Assembly (NCBI GenBank): GCA_035347995.1
Contig: DAOPQD010000005.1
Coordinates: 7,145-71,144, forward strand
Reading direction: 5' to 3'
Length of the DNA: 64,000 nucleotides
From: JAAZNO01 sp012798275
GTDB lineage: Bacteria; Chloroflexota; Anaerolineae; B4-G1; SLSP01
Made by a program: the position numbers and the translations under genes
Shown here: one piece after another, positions 18,256-27,332 of the stretch
How positions within the stretch are numbered: the first letter of the stretch is position 1
Layout of the letters: each line of letters opens with the position of its first letter
Notes under the pieces: model-generated
Seen by the model: only the letters and a program-made list of their open reading frames with translations
What the model was told of the DNA's origin: nothing
The model's database searches: none

Positions 18256-19407
18256 ATGGTGCGTACACGCGAAGAATTGGAACGGATCGAGGACCTCACC
18301 CTCGCGCCCTATGCGATGCGCAGCGGGCACTCGCGTGGGCGCGTCTTCCCCGAAGAGGAAGCGCCTTACCGCACGGCTTTTCAGCGCGATCGGGACCGCA
18401 TCCTCCACAACACGGCCTTTCGTCGGCTGGAATACAAGACGCAGGTCTTCGTCATCCACGAGGGGGATCACTACCGCACTCGCCTGACCCACACCCTGGA
18501 AGTCACGCAAATCGGGCGGACGATGGCCCGCGCGCTCGGCGCTAACGAGGATTTGGTGGAAGCCGTGTGCCTGGCGCATGACCTCGGACATCCCGCCTTT
18601 GGCCATGCCGGCGAGATGACGTTGAACCGCCTGATGCAGGGACATGGCGGCTTCGATCACAATCGGCAATCACTGCGCATCGTGGAACAACTCGCCGCGC
18701 ATTACCCGGAATTCCACGGCCTCAACCTCACCTGGGAAGTCCGCGAAGGCATGGTGAAACACGAGACCGAGTACGACGTCGCCGACGCTTCCACTTTCGA
18801 GCCGGAAAAGCAGTGTACCCTCGAAGGGCAGCTGGCCAATCCTGCCGATGAGATCGCCTACACCGCTCACGACCTGGACGACGGCCTCCGCTCCGGCCTG
18901 CTGCGTCCGGAGCAACTCAACGGCCTGGCCTGGTGGGAACACCTCAAGGTCAGCCTGGGATGGGACGGCGGGCATTTCAATGACATGGTGCGCTATCGGC
19001 TGACGCGCCGCCTGCTGGGGCTGCTGGTCACCGACCTGATCGAGGCGACTTCAGCCCGGCTGGAGGCCGAGGGCTGCGCCAGCGTCGAAGACGTGCGTCA
19101 ATGCCCCCAGAAAATGGTAGGACTTTCGCCCGGCGTTGCCGCTATGACCCGCGAGCTCAAACACTTCCTCTACGAAAACCTCTATCGCCATCCGCACGTC
19201 ATGCGGATGCAGCTCAAGGCGGAACGGGTGATCACGGCGCTTTTCGAAGCCTACCTCAGCGAGCCGGCGCAACTGCCCTACGACGTGCAGGCCCAACTGC
19301 GAGAACGTCCTCTGGAGCGAGTGGTCTGTGACTACATCGCCGGCATGACCGATCGCTACGCGCTACAAGAATATGCCAAACTCTTCGATCCTATGACGGC
19401 AGTGTGA
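18256..19407 (+). CDS. dgt: Deoxyguanosinetriphosphate triphosphohydrolase-like protein (HD domain)
   Basis: 383 residues from ATG 18256, chosen because AGGAGG (18244-18249) precedes it; an in-frame TTG at 18238 is less likely. It hydrolyses dNTPs to deoxynucleoside and triphosphate. HD metal ligands are His in RLTHTLEV (near 79), the HD pair in CLAHDLGHPAFGH (near 105-117), and Asp in NPADEIAYTAHDLDD (near 195-209). The RTAFQRDRDRI and NTAFRRLEYKTQVF blocks are typical of type-2 dGTPase-like proteins. Its stop lies just before the ABC ATPase start, so the three genes appear to form one transcript. Confidence 0.93.
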   Translation: MVRTREELERIEDLTLAPYAMRSGHSRGRVFPEEEAPYRTAFQRDRDRILHNTAFRRLEYKTQVFVIHEGDHYRTRLTHTLEVTQIGRTMARALGANEDLVEAVCLAHDLGHPAFGHAGEMTLNRLMQGHGGFDHNRQSLRIVEQLAAHYPEFHGLNLTWEVREGMVKHETEYDVADASTFEPEKQCTLEGQLANPADEIAYTAHDLDDGLRSGLLRPEQLNGLAWWEHLKVSLGWDGGHFNDMVRYRLTRRLLGLLVTDLIEATSARLEAEGCASVEDVRQCPQKMVGLSPGVAAMTRELKHFLYENLYRHPHVMRMQLKAERVITALFEAYLSEPAQLPYDVQAQLRERPLERVVCDYIAGMTDRYALQEYAKLFDPMTAV

Positions 19408-19409
19408 AC

Positions 19410-20330
19410 ATGATTCGTACTGAACATTTGACCAAACGTTTCGGCCCCTTGTTGGCAGTAGAGGACCTGAATCTGCACGTCGAGCGGGGCGAGGTTTTCG
19501 GCTTTCTAGGGCCGAACGGCGCGGGCAAGACGACGACGCTGCGGATGCTCGCCGCCCTCATCGCGCCGACTTCCGGCGCAGCATGGATCAACGACCGGCG
19601 CGTGGGGCAGGATGACGAAGCCATCCATGCCAGCATCGGCCTGCTCACCGAGACGCCGGGGCTCTATCCCCGCCTGAGCGCCAAAGAGAATCTGAGTTTC
19701 TTTGCCAAACTGCACGGCGTGGAAGACATCCCCGGCCAGGTGCGGAAATACCTCACGCTGCTCGAACTCTGGGAACGGCGCTCCGAGCCGGTAGGCGGTT
19801 TCTCCAAAGGGATGCAGCAGAAGCTGGCGATTGCCCGGGCCCTGCTGCACGAGCCGCCGGTCCTCTTCCTCGACGAGCCGACCTCGGCGCTGGACCCCGA
19901 AGCCGCGCGCCTCGTCCGTGATTTTATCGAGACCCTCAAAGGGGAAGGGCGCACCATCTTCCTGTGCACCCACAACCTGGAGGAAGCCGATCACCTCTGC
20001 GATCGAGTCGCGGTGATCAAACAGCGGCTCATTCGAGTAGACGCGCCGGACGCGCTGCGGCAAGACCTGTATGGGCGCTCGGTGCGGGTGCAGCTGCGGG
20101 AAGTCACGCCGGAGATCCTCGCCGCCGTGCGCGCGCTCCCCTTCGTCACCGCCGTCACAGAGGCGCCCCAAGGGTTACGGGTGGCGCTGGATGAGCCTGA
20201 AACGCACAATCCCGAGCTCATCCACGCGCTGACGACAGCCGGCGCGGCCATTCAGTTCGTGGAACGGGAATCGCATTCTCTTGAGCAGGTCTACCTCGAT
20301 CTGCTGCACGAGTCGGAGGCAACAGCATGA
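19410..20330 (+). CDS. ABC transporter ATP-binding protein
   Basis: 306 residues. Walker A GPNGAGKT near 37-44, signature FSKGMQQKLAIARAL near 132-146, Walker B VLFLDEPTSALDP near 152-164, and switch His in CTHNLEEAD. A C-terminal extension of about 90 residues fits the DrrA/NatA-type exporter subfamily. ATG 19410 is preferred over an in-frame GTG at 19404. Its stop overlaps the permease start by ATGA (20327-20330), showing an obligate pair. Confidence 0.95.
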   Translation: MIRTEHLTKRFGPLLAVEDLNLHVERGEVFGFLGPNGAGKTTTLRMLAALIAPTSGAAWINDRRVGQDDEAIHASIGLLTETPGLYPRLSAKENLSFFAKLHGVEDIPGQVRKYLTLLELWERRSEPVGGFSKGMQQKLAIARALLHEPPVLFLDEPTSALDPEAARLVRDFIETLKGEGRTIFLCTHNLEEADHLCDRVAVIKQRLIRVDAPDALRQDLYGRSVRVQLREVTPEILAAVRALPFVTAVTEAPQGLRVALDEPETHNPELIHALTTAGAAIQFVERESHSLEQVYLDLLHESEATA

Positions 20331-21124
20331 ATCGCAAACGCTTGCAAGCCGTGATCGAAAAAGAATGGCTCGATATGCGCAAGAACAAAATGGTGCTCAG
20401 CATGATGGCTCTGCTGCCTTTGCTGCTCGTCGGCATGATTTTGGGGACGGTCTACTTCATGGAGCGCGCCCCCGACTCTGAATACGATCCGGCGACCGGG
20501 GACAGCGGCATGGCCTTGCCGCCTGAATTGGAGGCGCTGGGTTACAAAGAGGGGACCATCATCCTGTTGAACGATCAGTACATGTTCTATCTGCTGCTCA
20601 TTCCCCTGACCTTGCCGGTCTACGTCGCCGCGTACAGCATCATCGGCGAGAAGGAGACTCGCAGTCTGGAGCCGCTGCTGGCGACGCCGGTGAGCACGGC
20701 CGAGCTGCTGGTGGGGAAAACCATCTCGGCAGCGGCGCCGGCGATCGTCTTGACCTGGCTCAGTTTTGTGTTGACCGCCGTGGGGCTGAACTTCATTGCC
20801 AGCCCCACAGTATTGGCCTATTGGGTGCGCCCCGTTTGGTCATTGAGCATGGCGTTGCAGACGCCTTTCCTGGCAGTGCTATCCACCGCTTCTGGCGTCA
20901 TCGCCTCGTCACGGCTCAACGATCCGCGCGCCGCACAGCAGGTGACGGGGTTGTTCATCGTGCCGCTCATCGCCCTGAGCTTAATCGTGCTGATGGGGAA
21001 GGTCTACCTCAACCTGCAGTTGATGAGCTGGGCGACCCTGCTGATTGCGGCAGTGACGGTCGGCGTGCTCTGGCTGGCAATCCGCCTGTTTCAGCGGGAA
21101 ACGATCCTGACGCGCTGGAAATAG
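20327..21124 (+). CDS. ABC-2 type transporter permease
   Basis: 265 residues with about six transmembrane segments: one near 22-42, a loop of about 55 residues, then segments near 82-104, 124-147, 165-187, 200-222 and 233-252. A GEKETRSLEPLLATPVS block (near 107-123) is the coupling-helix motif typical of ABC-2 permeases. It is translated in overlap with the ATPase. Substrate unknown. Confidence 0.9.
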   Translation: MNRKRLQAVIEKEWLDMRKNKMVLSMMALLPLLLVGMILGTVYFMERAPDSEYDPATGDSGMALPPELEALGYKEGTIILLNDQYMFYLLLIPLTLPVYVAAYSIIGEKETRSLEPLLATPVSTAELLVGKTISAAAPAIVLTWLSFVLTAVGLNFIASPTVLAYWVRPVWSLSMALQTPFLAVLSTASGVIASSRLNDPRAAQQVTGLFIVPLIALSLIVLMGKVYLNLQLMSWATLLIAAVTVGVLWLAIRLFQRETILTRWK

Positions 21125-21161
21125 GCGCCCGTCGCGCCGGCCATTGCCCCAAGACCTCGCC

Positions 21162-21479
21162 TCACGCGCGGATCATCACCAGCAGCATCTTGAGCGGCGA
21201 GAGCGCCTTCAGCCCATGCGGTTCATGCGCGGGCATGATCAGCATCTCGCCAGCGTTGACCGTGAAAGGTTTGCCGGAAACGGTGATCTCGACCGCGCCC
21301 TCGAGCGCATAGACCAGCGCATCGTAAGGCGCGGTGTGCTCGCTGAGCCCCTGATCCACGTCGAAGGCGAACAGCGTCACCGTGCCGGCGCTGCGGCTCA
21401 CAATCTCGCGGCTCACCACCGCGCCGGGCTGCACCGCGATCAAAGCATCCAATGATTGTACCTGGGGTTGTGTCATCAT
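21162..21479 (-). CDS. Cupin-domain protein
   Basis: 105 residues, one small cupin barrel. Motif 1 is weak (GLSEHTAPYDALVYALEG, near 43-60) and motif 2 is AGEMLIMPAHEPHGL (near 75-89), keeping His, Glu and His positions that could hold a metal. Function cannot be narrowed further. It lies convergent to the ABC permease. A GGAGG site sits right before the ATG. Confidence 0.85.
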   Translation of the reverse strand: MMTQPQVQSLDALIAVQPGAVVSREIVSRSAGTVTLFAFDVDQGLSEHTAPYDALVYALEGAVEITVSGKPFTVNAGEMLIMPAHEPHGLKALSPLKMLLVMIRA

Positions 21480-21592
21480 AGCCTCCTCTTCCGAATTCTG
21501 CCTTCAAAATAGCAGAAAAGCAAATCCAAAACTACGACAAAAGTCGTGGCGCCCTTGATCTACCCAAACTCCCAACCCCCGTGGGATGGCCT

Positions 21593-24112
21593 TCAATACC
21601 CCACGTAGATCTCCTTCAATAGCTTCGTCGTCGCGCCCTTGGCGCCCGGCTCGCTTTCCCCCACCGGCCCCACGCACGAGGGACAGCCCTCGGTGCAGGG
21701 ACAAGTCTGCACGCGCTCCAGCGCCGCCGCAGCGATCTGCTCCCACAGCCCCAGCAGGCGGGGACTCAGGCCCACGCCGCCCGGCGCGGTGTCGTAGAGG
21801 ATAATGGAGGGCTGCCCCGATTCCGCATCCCGCGCCTGCACCGAGGCCCCCAGGTCACCGGGATCGCACATGAGGAATACGGGCGCGAGATTCCGCAGCA
21901 GATAGGACAGGCCGCTCAGCGCCGTCCGCGCGCCGCGCGCCCGCTCCACTTTGGCGTGACAGAGCGCACACAACGTCAGCAGGTTTTCGGGGGCGTGCGC
22001 CAATCGCAGCGCCACCGAGGGCGGATACTGCGCGAGAAACGTCCGCAGCGGCGTGAGGTGATGCACCTCCAGCGGCGCTTCGGGGCGGGCTGGCGCCCCG
22101 CACAGGCGGCAGGTGTGGGCGTCGCGGGATAAAATCGTCTCGCGGATTTTGGGCCACTCCGGGCCATAATCCAGCGGCGCGACATGCACCCCCTCCTCTG
22201 CCAGCAGCTCTACCAGCGTCTCCGCCAGCGTCACCCGGCAGGCCTCCGTCTCGAGCAGCTGCTCCGGCAGATCCATGTCCCCCCAGCCGAGGGTCTCGTG
22301 ATTGGCCAGGCTCACCCGCCGGTACGAGGTGGGTTTGCTGTGGACCAACACCTCCTCATCAGTGAGCGTGAGCGCCCCGCGCGGCAGCGTCTCCCGCAGC
22401 GCCAGTCGTTCCACGGAAATCGCCGCTGCCGCGAGGGTATAGTAATCATAGTCGCCGGGCTGCGCCTGCGCCAGCCCGCGCTCCCAATCCAGTGCCGTGA
22501 TGAGATAGGGCGTCCCGCCATGGAAGTAGATCGCCCCCTCATGCACCATGGCCGCGGCGCTTGGACGGTCCATGAGGCCCAGCGTCTCCCCCGCCGTCGT
22601 CTGGATGATCACGTTGTCGGCGGTCGTCGTGCGCAACGAGACGCTCTGCGCAGGATAAGTCTCCCCCACCCAGGTAAAGCGCTCCGCACTGCGGTGGAGC
22701 ACGCCCTCCGCACTGAGTGCTTCGAGCAACGGCGCCACATCCGGCAGCGAGCCGAAAGATTCATCGCGCTCGAAGGGCAGCTCAAAGGCGGCGCAGGCCA
22801 GATGCGAGCCGAGCACCGCCAGCGCGTCGGCGTTCAGACGGGCCTCCTCCGGCGAACGCACGAAGAAATACTCCGGGTGCGTCACCAGGTATTGATCCAA
22901 CGGCGCCGGCGTAGCGATCAACACCGACAGCGAGACGCCGGCCCGGCGTCCGGCGCGGCCCATCTGCTGTCGCGTCGCCGCGATGGTGCCGGGATAGCCC
23001 ACCAGCACCGACGCATCCAGCGCGCCAATGTCAATGCCGAGCTCCAGGGCGTTGGTGGCGACCACCACCCGGGTGCGGCCCTCGCGCAGATCCCGCTCGA
23101 TGGTGCGGCGCTCGTGCGGGAGATAGCCGCCGCGATAGCCCTGGATCACCTCAGCCGGGAAGCCGGCGCGCGCGGCCCGTTCCCGCAGCTCGCGCAACAG
23201 GAGTTCCACCGTCAGCCGCGATCGCGCGAAGACGATAGTCTGCACGCCGGCCTGCAACAGCCGCAGGGTGAGGAACACGGCCTCGGCGCTGGCGCTGGCG
23301 CGCAACCCCAGCTCCGCGTCCAGCAGCGGTGGATTGTAGCACAGCACATGTCGCCCGCCGTAGGGCGCCCCATCGGCCTCCACCGGGGTGACCGGCGCCT
23401 CCCACAGGGATTCGGCCAGCTGCTGTGGATTGGCGATCGTCGCGGAGGCGCCGATGAAGCGCGGCGCCGCGCCGTAGAAGGCCGCCACACGGCGCAGGCG
23501 ACGCAACACGTTGGCGATGTGGCTGCCAAAGACGCCCCGGTAGGTATGCAGTTCATCGAGCACCACGTAGCGCAAGCCGCTCAGGAACCGCAGCCATTGG
23601 GTGTGGTGCGGCAGAATGCCCAGGTGCAGCATGTCGGGGTTGGAGACGAGAATGCGCGCCTCCTTGCGGATGGCGGCCCGGCGGCTCTGCGGGGTGTCGC
23701 CGTCGTAGGGGCGCAGGGCGAGCGGTGCCTGCAGCTGGCCGATCCAGGCTTCCAGCGCCGCGATCTGATCGTGGGCCAGCGCCTTGGTGGGGAAGAGCAG
23801 CAGCGCGGTGGCGGTGGGATCGCGCAGCAGCGTGTGGAGCAGCGGCAGCGTGTAGCCCAACGTCTTGCCGGAAGCCGTCCCCGTGGCGAGCACCACATTT
23901 TCCCCGCGCAGGACCGCTTCCACGGCGCAGGCCTGATGGGTGTAAAGCGCAGGAATGCCCAGCGCGCGCCCGGCGGCGCTGAGCCGCGGATCCAGCTCGG
24001 CGGGCCAGGTGACGGTCTGCGCCGCCTGCGCCGGTAACGTGCGCCATGCTGTCACATTGCGGATGAAGCGCGGGTCCTCACGCAGTACGGAGAGCAGGGA
24101 TTCCAGAGCCAT
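21593..24112 (-). CDS. DEAD/DEAH-box helicase (MrfA/YprA family) with embedded HNH domain
   Basis: 839 residues. N-terminal helicase: Walker A ATGTASGKT near 76-84, DEAD-box variant VVLDELHTY near 188, SAT-like GASATIANP, and ATNALELGIDIG and QQMGRAGRRAG (near 360-390) in the second RecA domain. The C-terminal DUF1998 zinc region includes CPCTEGCPSCVGP near 805. Between them, about 655-722, is a complete HNH signature: CRLCG, then LEVHHLTPL, then NLLTLCALCHAK. MrfA-type helicases repair crosslink damage, and the HNH insertion is unusual. A TACAAT box (24124-24119) sits about 7 nt before the ATG, so the mRNA may be leaderless. Confidence 0.9.
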   Translation of the reverse strand: MALESLLSVLREDPRFIRNVTAWRTLPAQAAQTVTWPAELDPRLSAAGRALGIPALYTHQACAVEAVLRGENVVLATGTASGKTLGYTLPLLHTLLRDPTATALLLFPTKALAHDQIAALEAWIGQLQAPLALRPYDGDTPQSRRAAIRKEARILVSNPDMLHLGILPHHTQWLRFLSGLRYVVLDELHTYRGVFGSHIANVLRRLRRVAAFYGAAPRFIGASATIANPQQLAESLWEAPVTPVEADGAPYGGRHVLCYNPPLLDAELGLRASASAEAVFLTLRLLQAGVQTIVFARSRLTVELLLRELRERAARAGFPAEVIQGYRGGYLPHERRTIERDLREGRTRVVVATNALELGIDIGALDASVLVGYPGTIAATRQQMGRAGRRAGVSLSVLIATPAPLDQYLVTHPEYFFVRSPEEARLNADALAVLGSHLACAAFELPFERDESFGSLPDVAPLLEALSAEGVLHRSAERFTWVGETYPAQSVSLRTTTADNVIIQTTAGETLGLMDRPSAAAMVHEGAIYFHGGTPYLITALDWERGLAQAQPGDYDYYTLAAAAISVERLALRETLPRGALTLTDEEVLVHSKPTSYRRVSLANHETLGWGDMDLPEQLLETEACRVTLAETLVELLAEEGVHVAPLDYGPEWPKIRETILSRDAHTCRLCGAPARPEAPLEVHHLTPLRTFLAQYPPSVALRLAHAPENLLTLCALCHAKVERARGARTALSGLSYLLRNLAPVFLMCDPGDLGASVQARDAESGQPSIILYDTAPGGVGLSPRLLGLWEQIAAAALERVQTCPCTEGCPSCVGPVGESEPGAKGATTKLLKEIYVGY

Positions 24113-24139
24113 GCGCCTATTGTAGCGTAGTCAATGCAG

Positions 24140-24167
24140 TTGACCAGGACAACAAATTCAGTAAAAT
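24140..24167 (+). promoter_or_regulatory. Promoter for the GPH transporter gene
   Basis: TTGACC (24140-24145) and TAAAAT (24162-24167) with 16-nt spacing; expected start near 24174. This argues against the in-frame ATG at 24134 as translation start. It overlaps the divergent helicase promoter region. Confidence 0.65.
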
Positions 24168-24226
24168 CAGGGACGTGGCAACGCCTCCCTTGTTGCCCCC
24201 ATCTTATCACTGGAGGTTTTGTGAAC

Positions 24227-25636
24227 ATGCAGGCCGCACTCGTAGAGGAACATGTCCCTTTGAAGAGTCGCATTGCCATCTCAGCGGGAGATGCAGCAAC
24301 CGGCATCCTCCAATCGCTGGCGGCGTCCGGGGCGCTGACGTATTACTTCGTCAGCCTGCGTGGGCTGGACCCCAAACTGGCGGGGACCGTCTGGTTGCTG
24401 TTTGGCATCTGGAATGCGGTTAATGACCCACTCTTCGGTTACATCAGTGACCGCACCAAAAGTGCCCTGGGGCGGCGCATCCCCTACATCCGCTATGGCG
24501 CTCCCCTCTTCGTGTTGGGATTTATCCTCTTCTGGGTCGTGCTCCCCGGCATCGGCAACAGCCAGACCGCCCTCTTCATCCAGCTGCTGATAGGACTGTT
24601 CATCTATGACGTCCTCTACACCGCCATCGCGACCAGTTTCTGGGTCATGCCCTACGAGGTGGCCGTTTCCAACAAAGCGCGGGGCACCATCTACATCTGG
24701 AAAATCATCTTCATGGTATTCACGCTCGTCGTGCCGTTTGCCGTAGAGGCCACGATTAAGCCAGAGGTAGGCGATGAAGCCGGCATTTTGCTCTTCCGCT
24801 GGGTGATGATCGGATTGGGTGTGGTAATGGGGCTGATCATTTTCTTCAGCACGTTCTTCTTCAAAGAAAAACAGTACATCCAGGAAGAGGAGCAATTCAA
24901 TTTCGTCACGTCCTTCAAAGAATGCTTCACCAACCGCTCCTTCGTCGTTTTTGAGGTCTTGAGCTTCACCGTGATGTTCACGCAAACGGCGCTGATGACG
25001 GGTGTCTGGTATTACTTCGACATGCTGAACATGCCTCGCGCCCCCATGCTCGGCGCCCTGGCAGCCGGCATCGTGTTGGGCATCGTCGCCTGGATTCAGC
25101 TGCGGGATCGCTGGGGCATCAAACGCTGCACGCAGGCCTTCACCCTCCTGTTTGCGGTCGGCTGTGTTCTGGTGATGCTCTTCGGGCGCAATGTGATCCT
25201 GGGAACGGCGGGCTTCTTCCTCTTTGGGATCGGGTTCTCCGGCGGGATGTATTTGATTCCACTCATGAACGGCGACGTCGTGGATATGGACGAACACCGC
25301 ACGGGGCTCCGCCGCGAAGGGATGTATGCAGGCATCAACAGCTTCATCACCAAACCGGCGATCAGTCTCGCGGCATGGGCATTGCTGAACATCATGAAGG
25401 CTTACGGCTACAACGAAAATCTCCCTGCCGCAGCGCAGTCTTACTCCGCCGGGACCGGCGTGTTGATCGGTTGGGCTGGCCCAACAGCGCTGTTGTTGAT
25501 CCTGTCATTCCTCTCGTTGTTCATGTACCCGCTGGCGGGCGCGGAATGGGAGCAGATCAAACTCAATCTGGCCAAAGCTCACGCCGAGAAGGAACGTGCG
25601 TACCTGGAAACGCACGGCTATAAGTTTGTCAAATAA
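24227..25636 (+). CDS. GPH-family (glycoside-pentoside-hexuronide) MFS transporter
   Basis: 469 residues from ATG 24227, 10 nt after GGAGG (24212-24216); GTG 24221 is the alternative. Twelve transmembrane segments are expected. The block GIWNAVNDPLFGYISDRTKSALGRR, split here as NDPLFGYISDRTKS plus ALGRRIPYI, is the GPH/MelB signature between helices 2 and 3. A second landmark is MNGDVVDMDEHRTGLRREG near 377-395. It probably symports a sugar or glycoside with a cation. No sugar-metabolic gene is adjacent, so the substrate is open. Confidence 0.92.
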   Translation: MQAALVEEHVPLKSRIAISAGDAATGILQSLAASGALTYYFVSLRGLDPKLAGTVWLLFGIWNAVNDPLFGYISDRTKSALGRRIPYIRYGAPLFVLGFILFWVVLPGIGNSQTALFIQLLIGLFIYDVLYTAIATSFWVMPYEVAVSNKARGTIYIWKIIFMVFTLVVPFAVEATIKPEVGDEAGILLFRWVMIGLGVVMGLIIFFSTFFFKEKQYIQEEEQFNFVTSFKECFTNRSFVVFEVLSFTVMFTQTALMTGVWYYFDMLNMPRAPMLGALAAGIVLGIVAWIQLRDRWGIKRCTQAFTLLFAVGCVLVMLFGRNVILGTAGFFLFGIGFSGGMYLIPLMNGDVVDMDEHRTGLRREGMYAGINSFITKPAISLAAWALLNIMKAYGYNENLPAAAQSYSAGTGVLIGWAGPTALLLILSFLSLFMYPLAGAEWEQIKLNLAKAHAEKERAYLETHGYKFVK

Positions 25637-25651
25637 CCCTCCATCCGCTAT

Positions 25652-25689
25652 CTGGGACGGCGGCCTTCCTCCACACGCTGCCGTCCCAG
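25652..25689 (+). terminator. Hairpin after the GPH transporter gene
   Basis: CTGGGACGGC (25652-25661) pairs perfectly with GCCGTCCCAG (25680-25689), 13 nt after the stop. There is no T-run, so it may stabilise the 3' end rather than terminate. Confidence 0.5.
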
Positions 25690-25786
25690 GCAGCGTTGGA
25701 ACCGCGTCCAAAGAAGCGCCCGCAAACCAGAGCCTCATCAACAAGATTTTACGCGCGCGGCTGGAGGAGAGATAAAGCGCGGCGCA

Positions 25787-25814
25787 TTGACATCAAAGAC
25801 GAGTATAGTATAAT
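25787..25814 (+). promoter_or_regulatory. Consensus sigma-70 promoter
   Basis: Perfect TTGACA (25787-25792) and perfect TATAAT (25809-25814) with 16-nt spacing. This is the strongest promoter by consensus in the window. Transcription should start near 25821, about 180 nt before the next start codon. Confidence 0.85.
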
Positions 25815-25820
25815 CCGCCC

Positions 25821-26002
25821 CGTTTGTGTGAAACATGGGCCGGGTGCTCTCTGGCAGAGAGCGGGCCGATGGCTCGTTGAAACGTTAAGGATGGTGGAGC
25901 TTGTAAAACTACCCGATCGTGCGCCTTCTTCTCGTCCTTAAGTTGTCCAACGGTATTTTTGTCCCTATTCAATTTGTTCAGGACTGAGAAGGAGAGCACA
26001 GG
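25821..26002 (+). ncRNA. Candidate structured leader or small RNA
   Basis: The stretch downstream of the consensus promoter carries a hairpin GCTCTCT-GGC-AGAGAGC (about 25848-25864). It also has a long-range pairing TTAAGGA (about 25884) with TCCTTAA (about 25935). It could be a long 5' UTR of the following hydrolase gene or an independent small RNA. No known RNA family was recognised and no intrinsic terminator was seen. Confidence 0.3.
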
Positions 26003-27055
26003 ATGTCATTGCAGCTGTATGTCTTGCGGATAGTAGCCAGCGTCGTAGTCGGCACCTCGGTTTTAACGTTGATTGGCCCCCTGGTAGGTGAGGTAGTAGC
26101 CACCCTCCCGCCCCTGTTCCTCGCGAAAGCCCGTTACGCACCAGACTCACTGGCCCTCCCTTACGAAGAGGTCGCTTTTCCCACCGCGGAGGGTCTGATC
26201 TTGCGTGGGTGGTTTTTCCCCACCGAACAACCGAACGCCCCGGCGGTGCTGTACGCCCCCTCTACGGCCCACGACCAACGCTCCGGCCTTTCGCTGGTCA
26301 CGGCCCTTCACCACGCCGGTTATCAAGTGTTGCTGTTCAGCTATCGCGGCCAGGCTCGCAGTGAAGGGAACTATTTCGGCTTCACCTATGGCTTTGCCGA
26401 GAGCGAGGACGTAGACGCTGCGGTGCGCTTCCTCTACGAGACCAGGGGCATTCACCGCATCGGGGCGATTGGCCACTCCGTCGGCGCCGTGTCCATCATC
26501 CTGAGCGCGGCACGCAATCCCCGGCTGGGAGCCGTCGTCGCCGCGTCGCCCTTCAATTGTGTGGACGAAGTGTGGCAGACCAGCCGCCCGTCATGGCTCC
26601 CCGGCTTCGTGTTCGATTTCATCCTCCGCCTCTCAGAGTTGCGCAAGGGATTTAGCCGCTCTGCGGTCTGCCCGCTGAAGGTTGTGAGCGAGATTGCCCC
26701 TCGCCCCGTGTTGATCATTCAAGGCACCCGCGATCAGCACATCACAGAGCAGCAAATGGAATCTCTGTTCGCCGCTGCAGCAGAACCCAAGACCTTGTGG
26801 CTGATAGAAGGAGCCACCCATGCCGACGTCCGCTCTCCGATGTTAGACGTCTTAATGTCGGACGTGATTGCCTTCCTGGATGATGCACTGCGCGAGGAAC
26901 TCCCCGCTCCGGAATGGGCTGCCGCTGCAGAGGTCAGCGGGGTAACAGGCGATAGCACAATCGAGGCGCAGGGGATACCGGAGCGCGCTTTGGCATTCGG
27001 CGCGGGGCAGCCGTGGCAGTCAAGGGTGCGCCTCCGCCCGCTCGTGCAGAGATAA
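26003..27055 (+). CDS. Membrane-anchored alpha/beta-hydrolase
   Basis: 350 residues. An N-terminal hydrophobic segment (about 8-40) suggests a membrane anchor. The hydrolase core follows: YRGQARSEG near 116, nucleophile elbow GHSVGA near 156-161, acid Asp in QGTRDQHIT near 243, and His in EGATHADV near 274. The C-terminal 50 residues are low-complexity and probably disordered. The BAAT/prolyl-oligopeptidase-like layout resembles the minus-strand hydrolase at 28890-29819. An AGAAGGAGAG site precedes the ATG, and a terminator lies downstream. Confidence 0.88.
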   Translation: MSLQLYVLRIVASVVVGTSVLTLIGPLVGEVVATLPPLFLAKARYAPDSLALPYEEVAFPTAEGLILRGWFFPTEQPNAPAVLYAPSTAHDQRSGLSLVTALHHAGYQVLLFSYRGQARSEGNYFGFTYGFAESEDVDAAVRFLYETRGIHRIGAIGHSVGAVSIILSAARNPRLGAVVAASPFNCVDEVWQTSRPSWLPGFVFDFILRLSELRKGFSRSAVCPLKVVSEIAPRPVLIIQGTRDQHITEQQMESLFAAAAEPKTLWLIEGATHADVRSPMLDVLMSDVIAFLDDALREELPAPEWAAAAEVSGVTGDSTIEAQGIPERALAFGAGQPWQSRVRLRPLVQR

Positions 27056-27110
27056 ACACAGATTTCTCCCGCTTGTACCGCCACCATGGCGAGAGGCTCC
27101 TGCAAGAATA

Positions 27111-27164
27111 GAGAGCCGTGAGTCGAGAGCCGTCACAACCTCTGCTCATGGCTCTCACGTTTTT
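27111..27164 (+). terminator. Rho-independent terminator
   Basis: GAGAGCCGTGAG (27111-27122) pairs with CTCATGGCTCTC (27145-27156) with one G-T wobble; TTTTT follows at 27160-27164. It sits 55 nt after the hydrolase stop. Confidence 0.8.
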
Positions 27165-27271
27165 ATTCCCTGTGGGGTGCCGCAGGAATATCTCAACTCC
27201 TCAAAGGATAAAAACGACCATTCCCAAAGCAATCTGCGCCGCCGTGAAACATATCCGCGTGAAAACGCGTC

Positions 27272-27299
27272 TTGCACAAACTGCAAAAAGTGGTAAATT
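27272..27299 (+). promoter_or_regulatory. Promoter for the L,D-transpeptidase gene
   Basis: TTGCAC (27272-27277) and TAAATT (27294-27299) with 16-nt spacing, about 33 nt before the start codon. Confidence 0.5.
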
Positions 27300-27332
27300 G
27301 TATCGGAATACACACTCTGGCGGCGATACACC

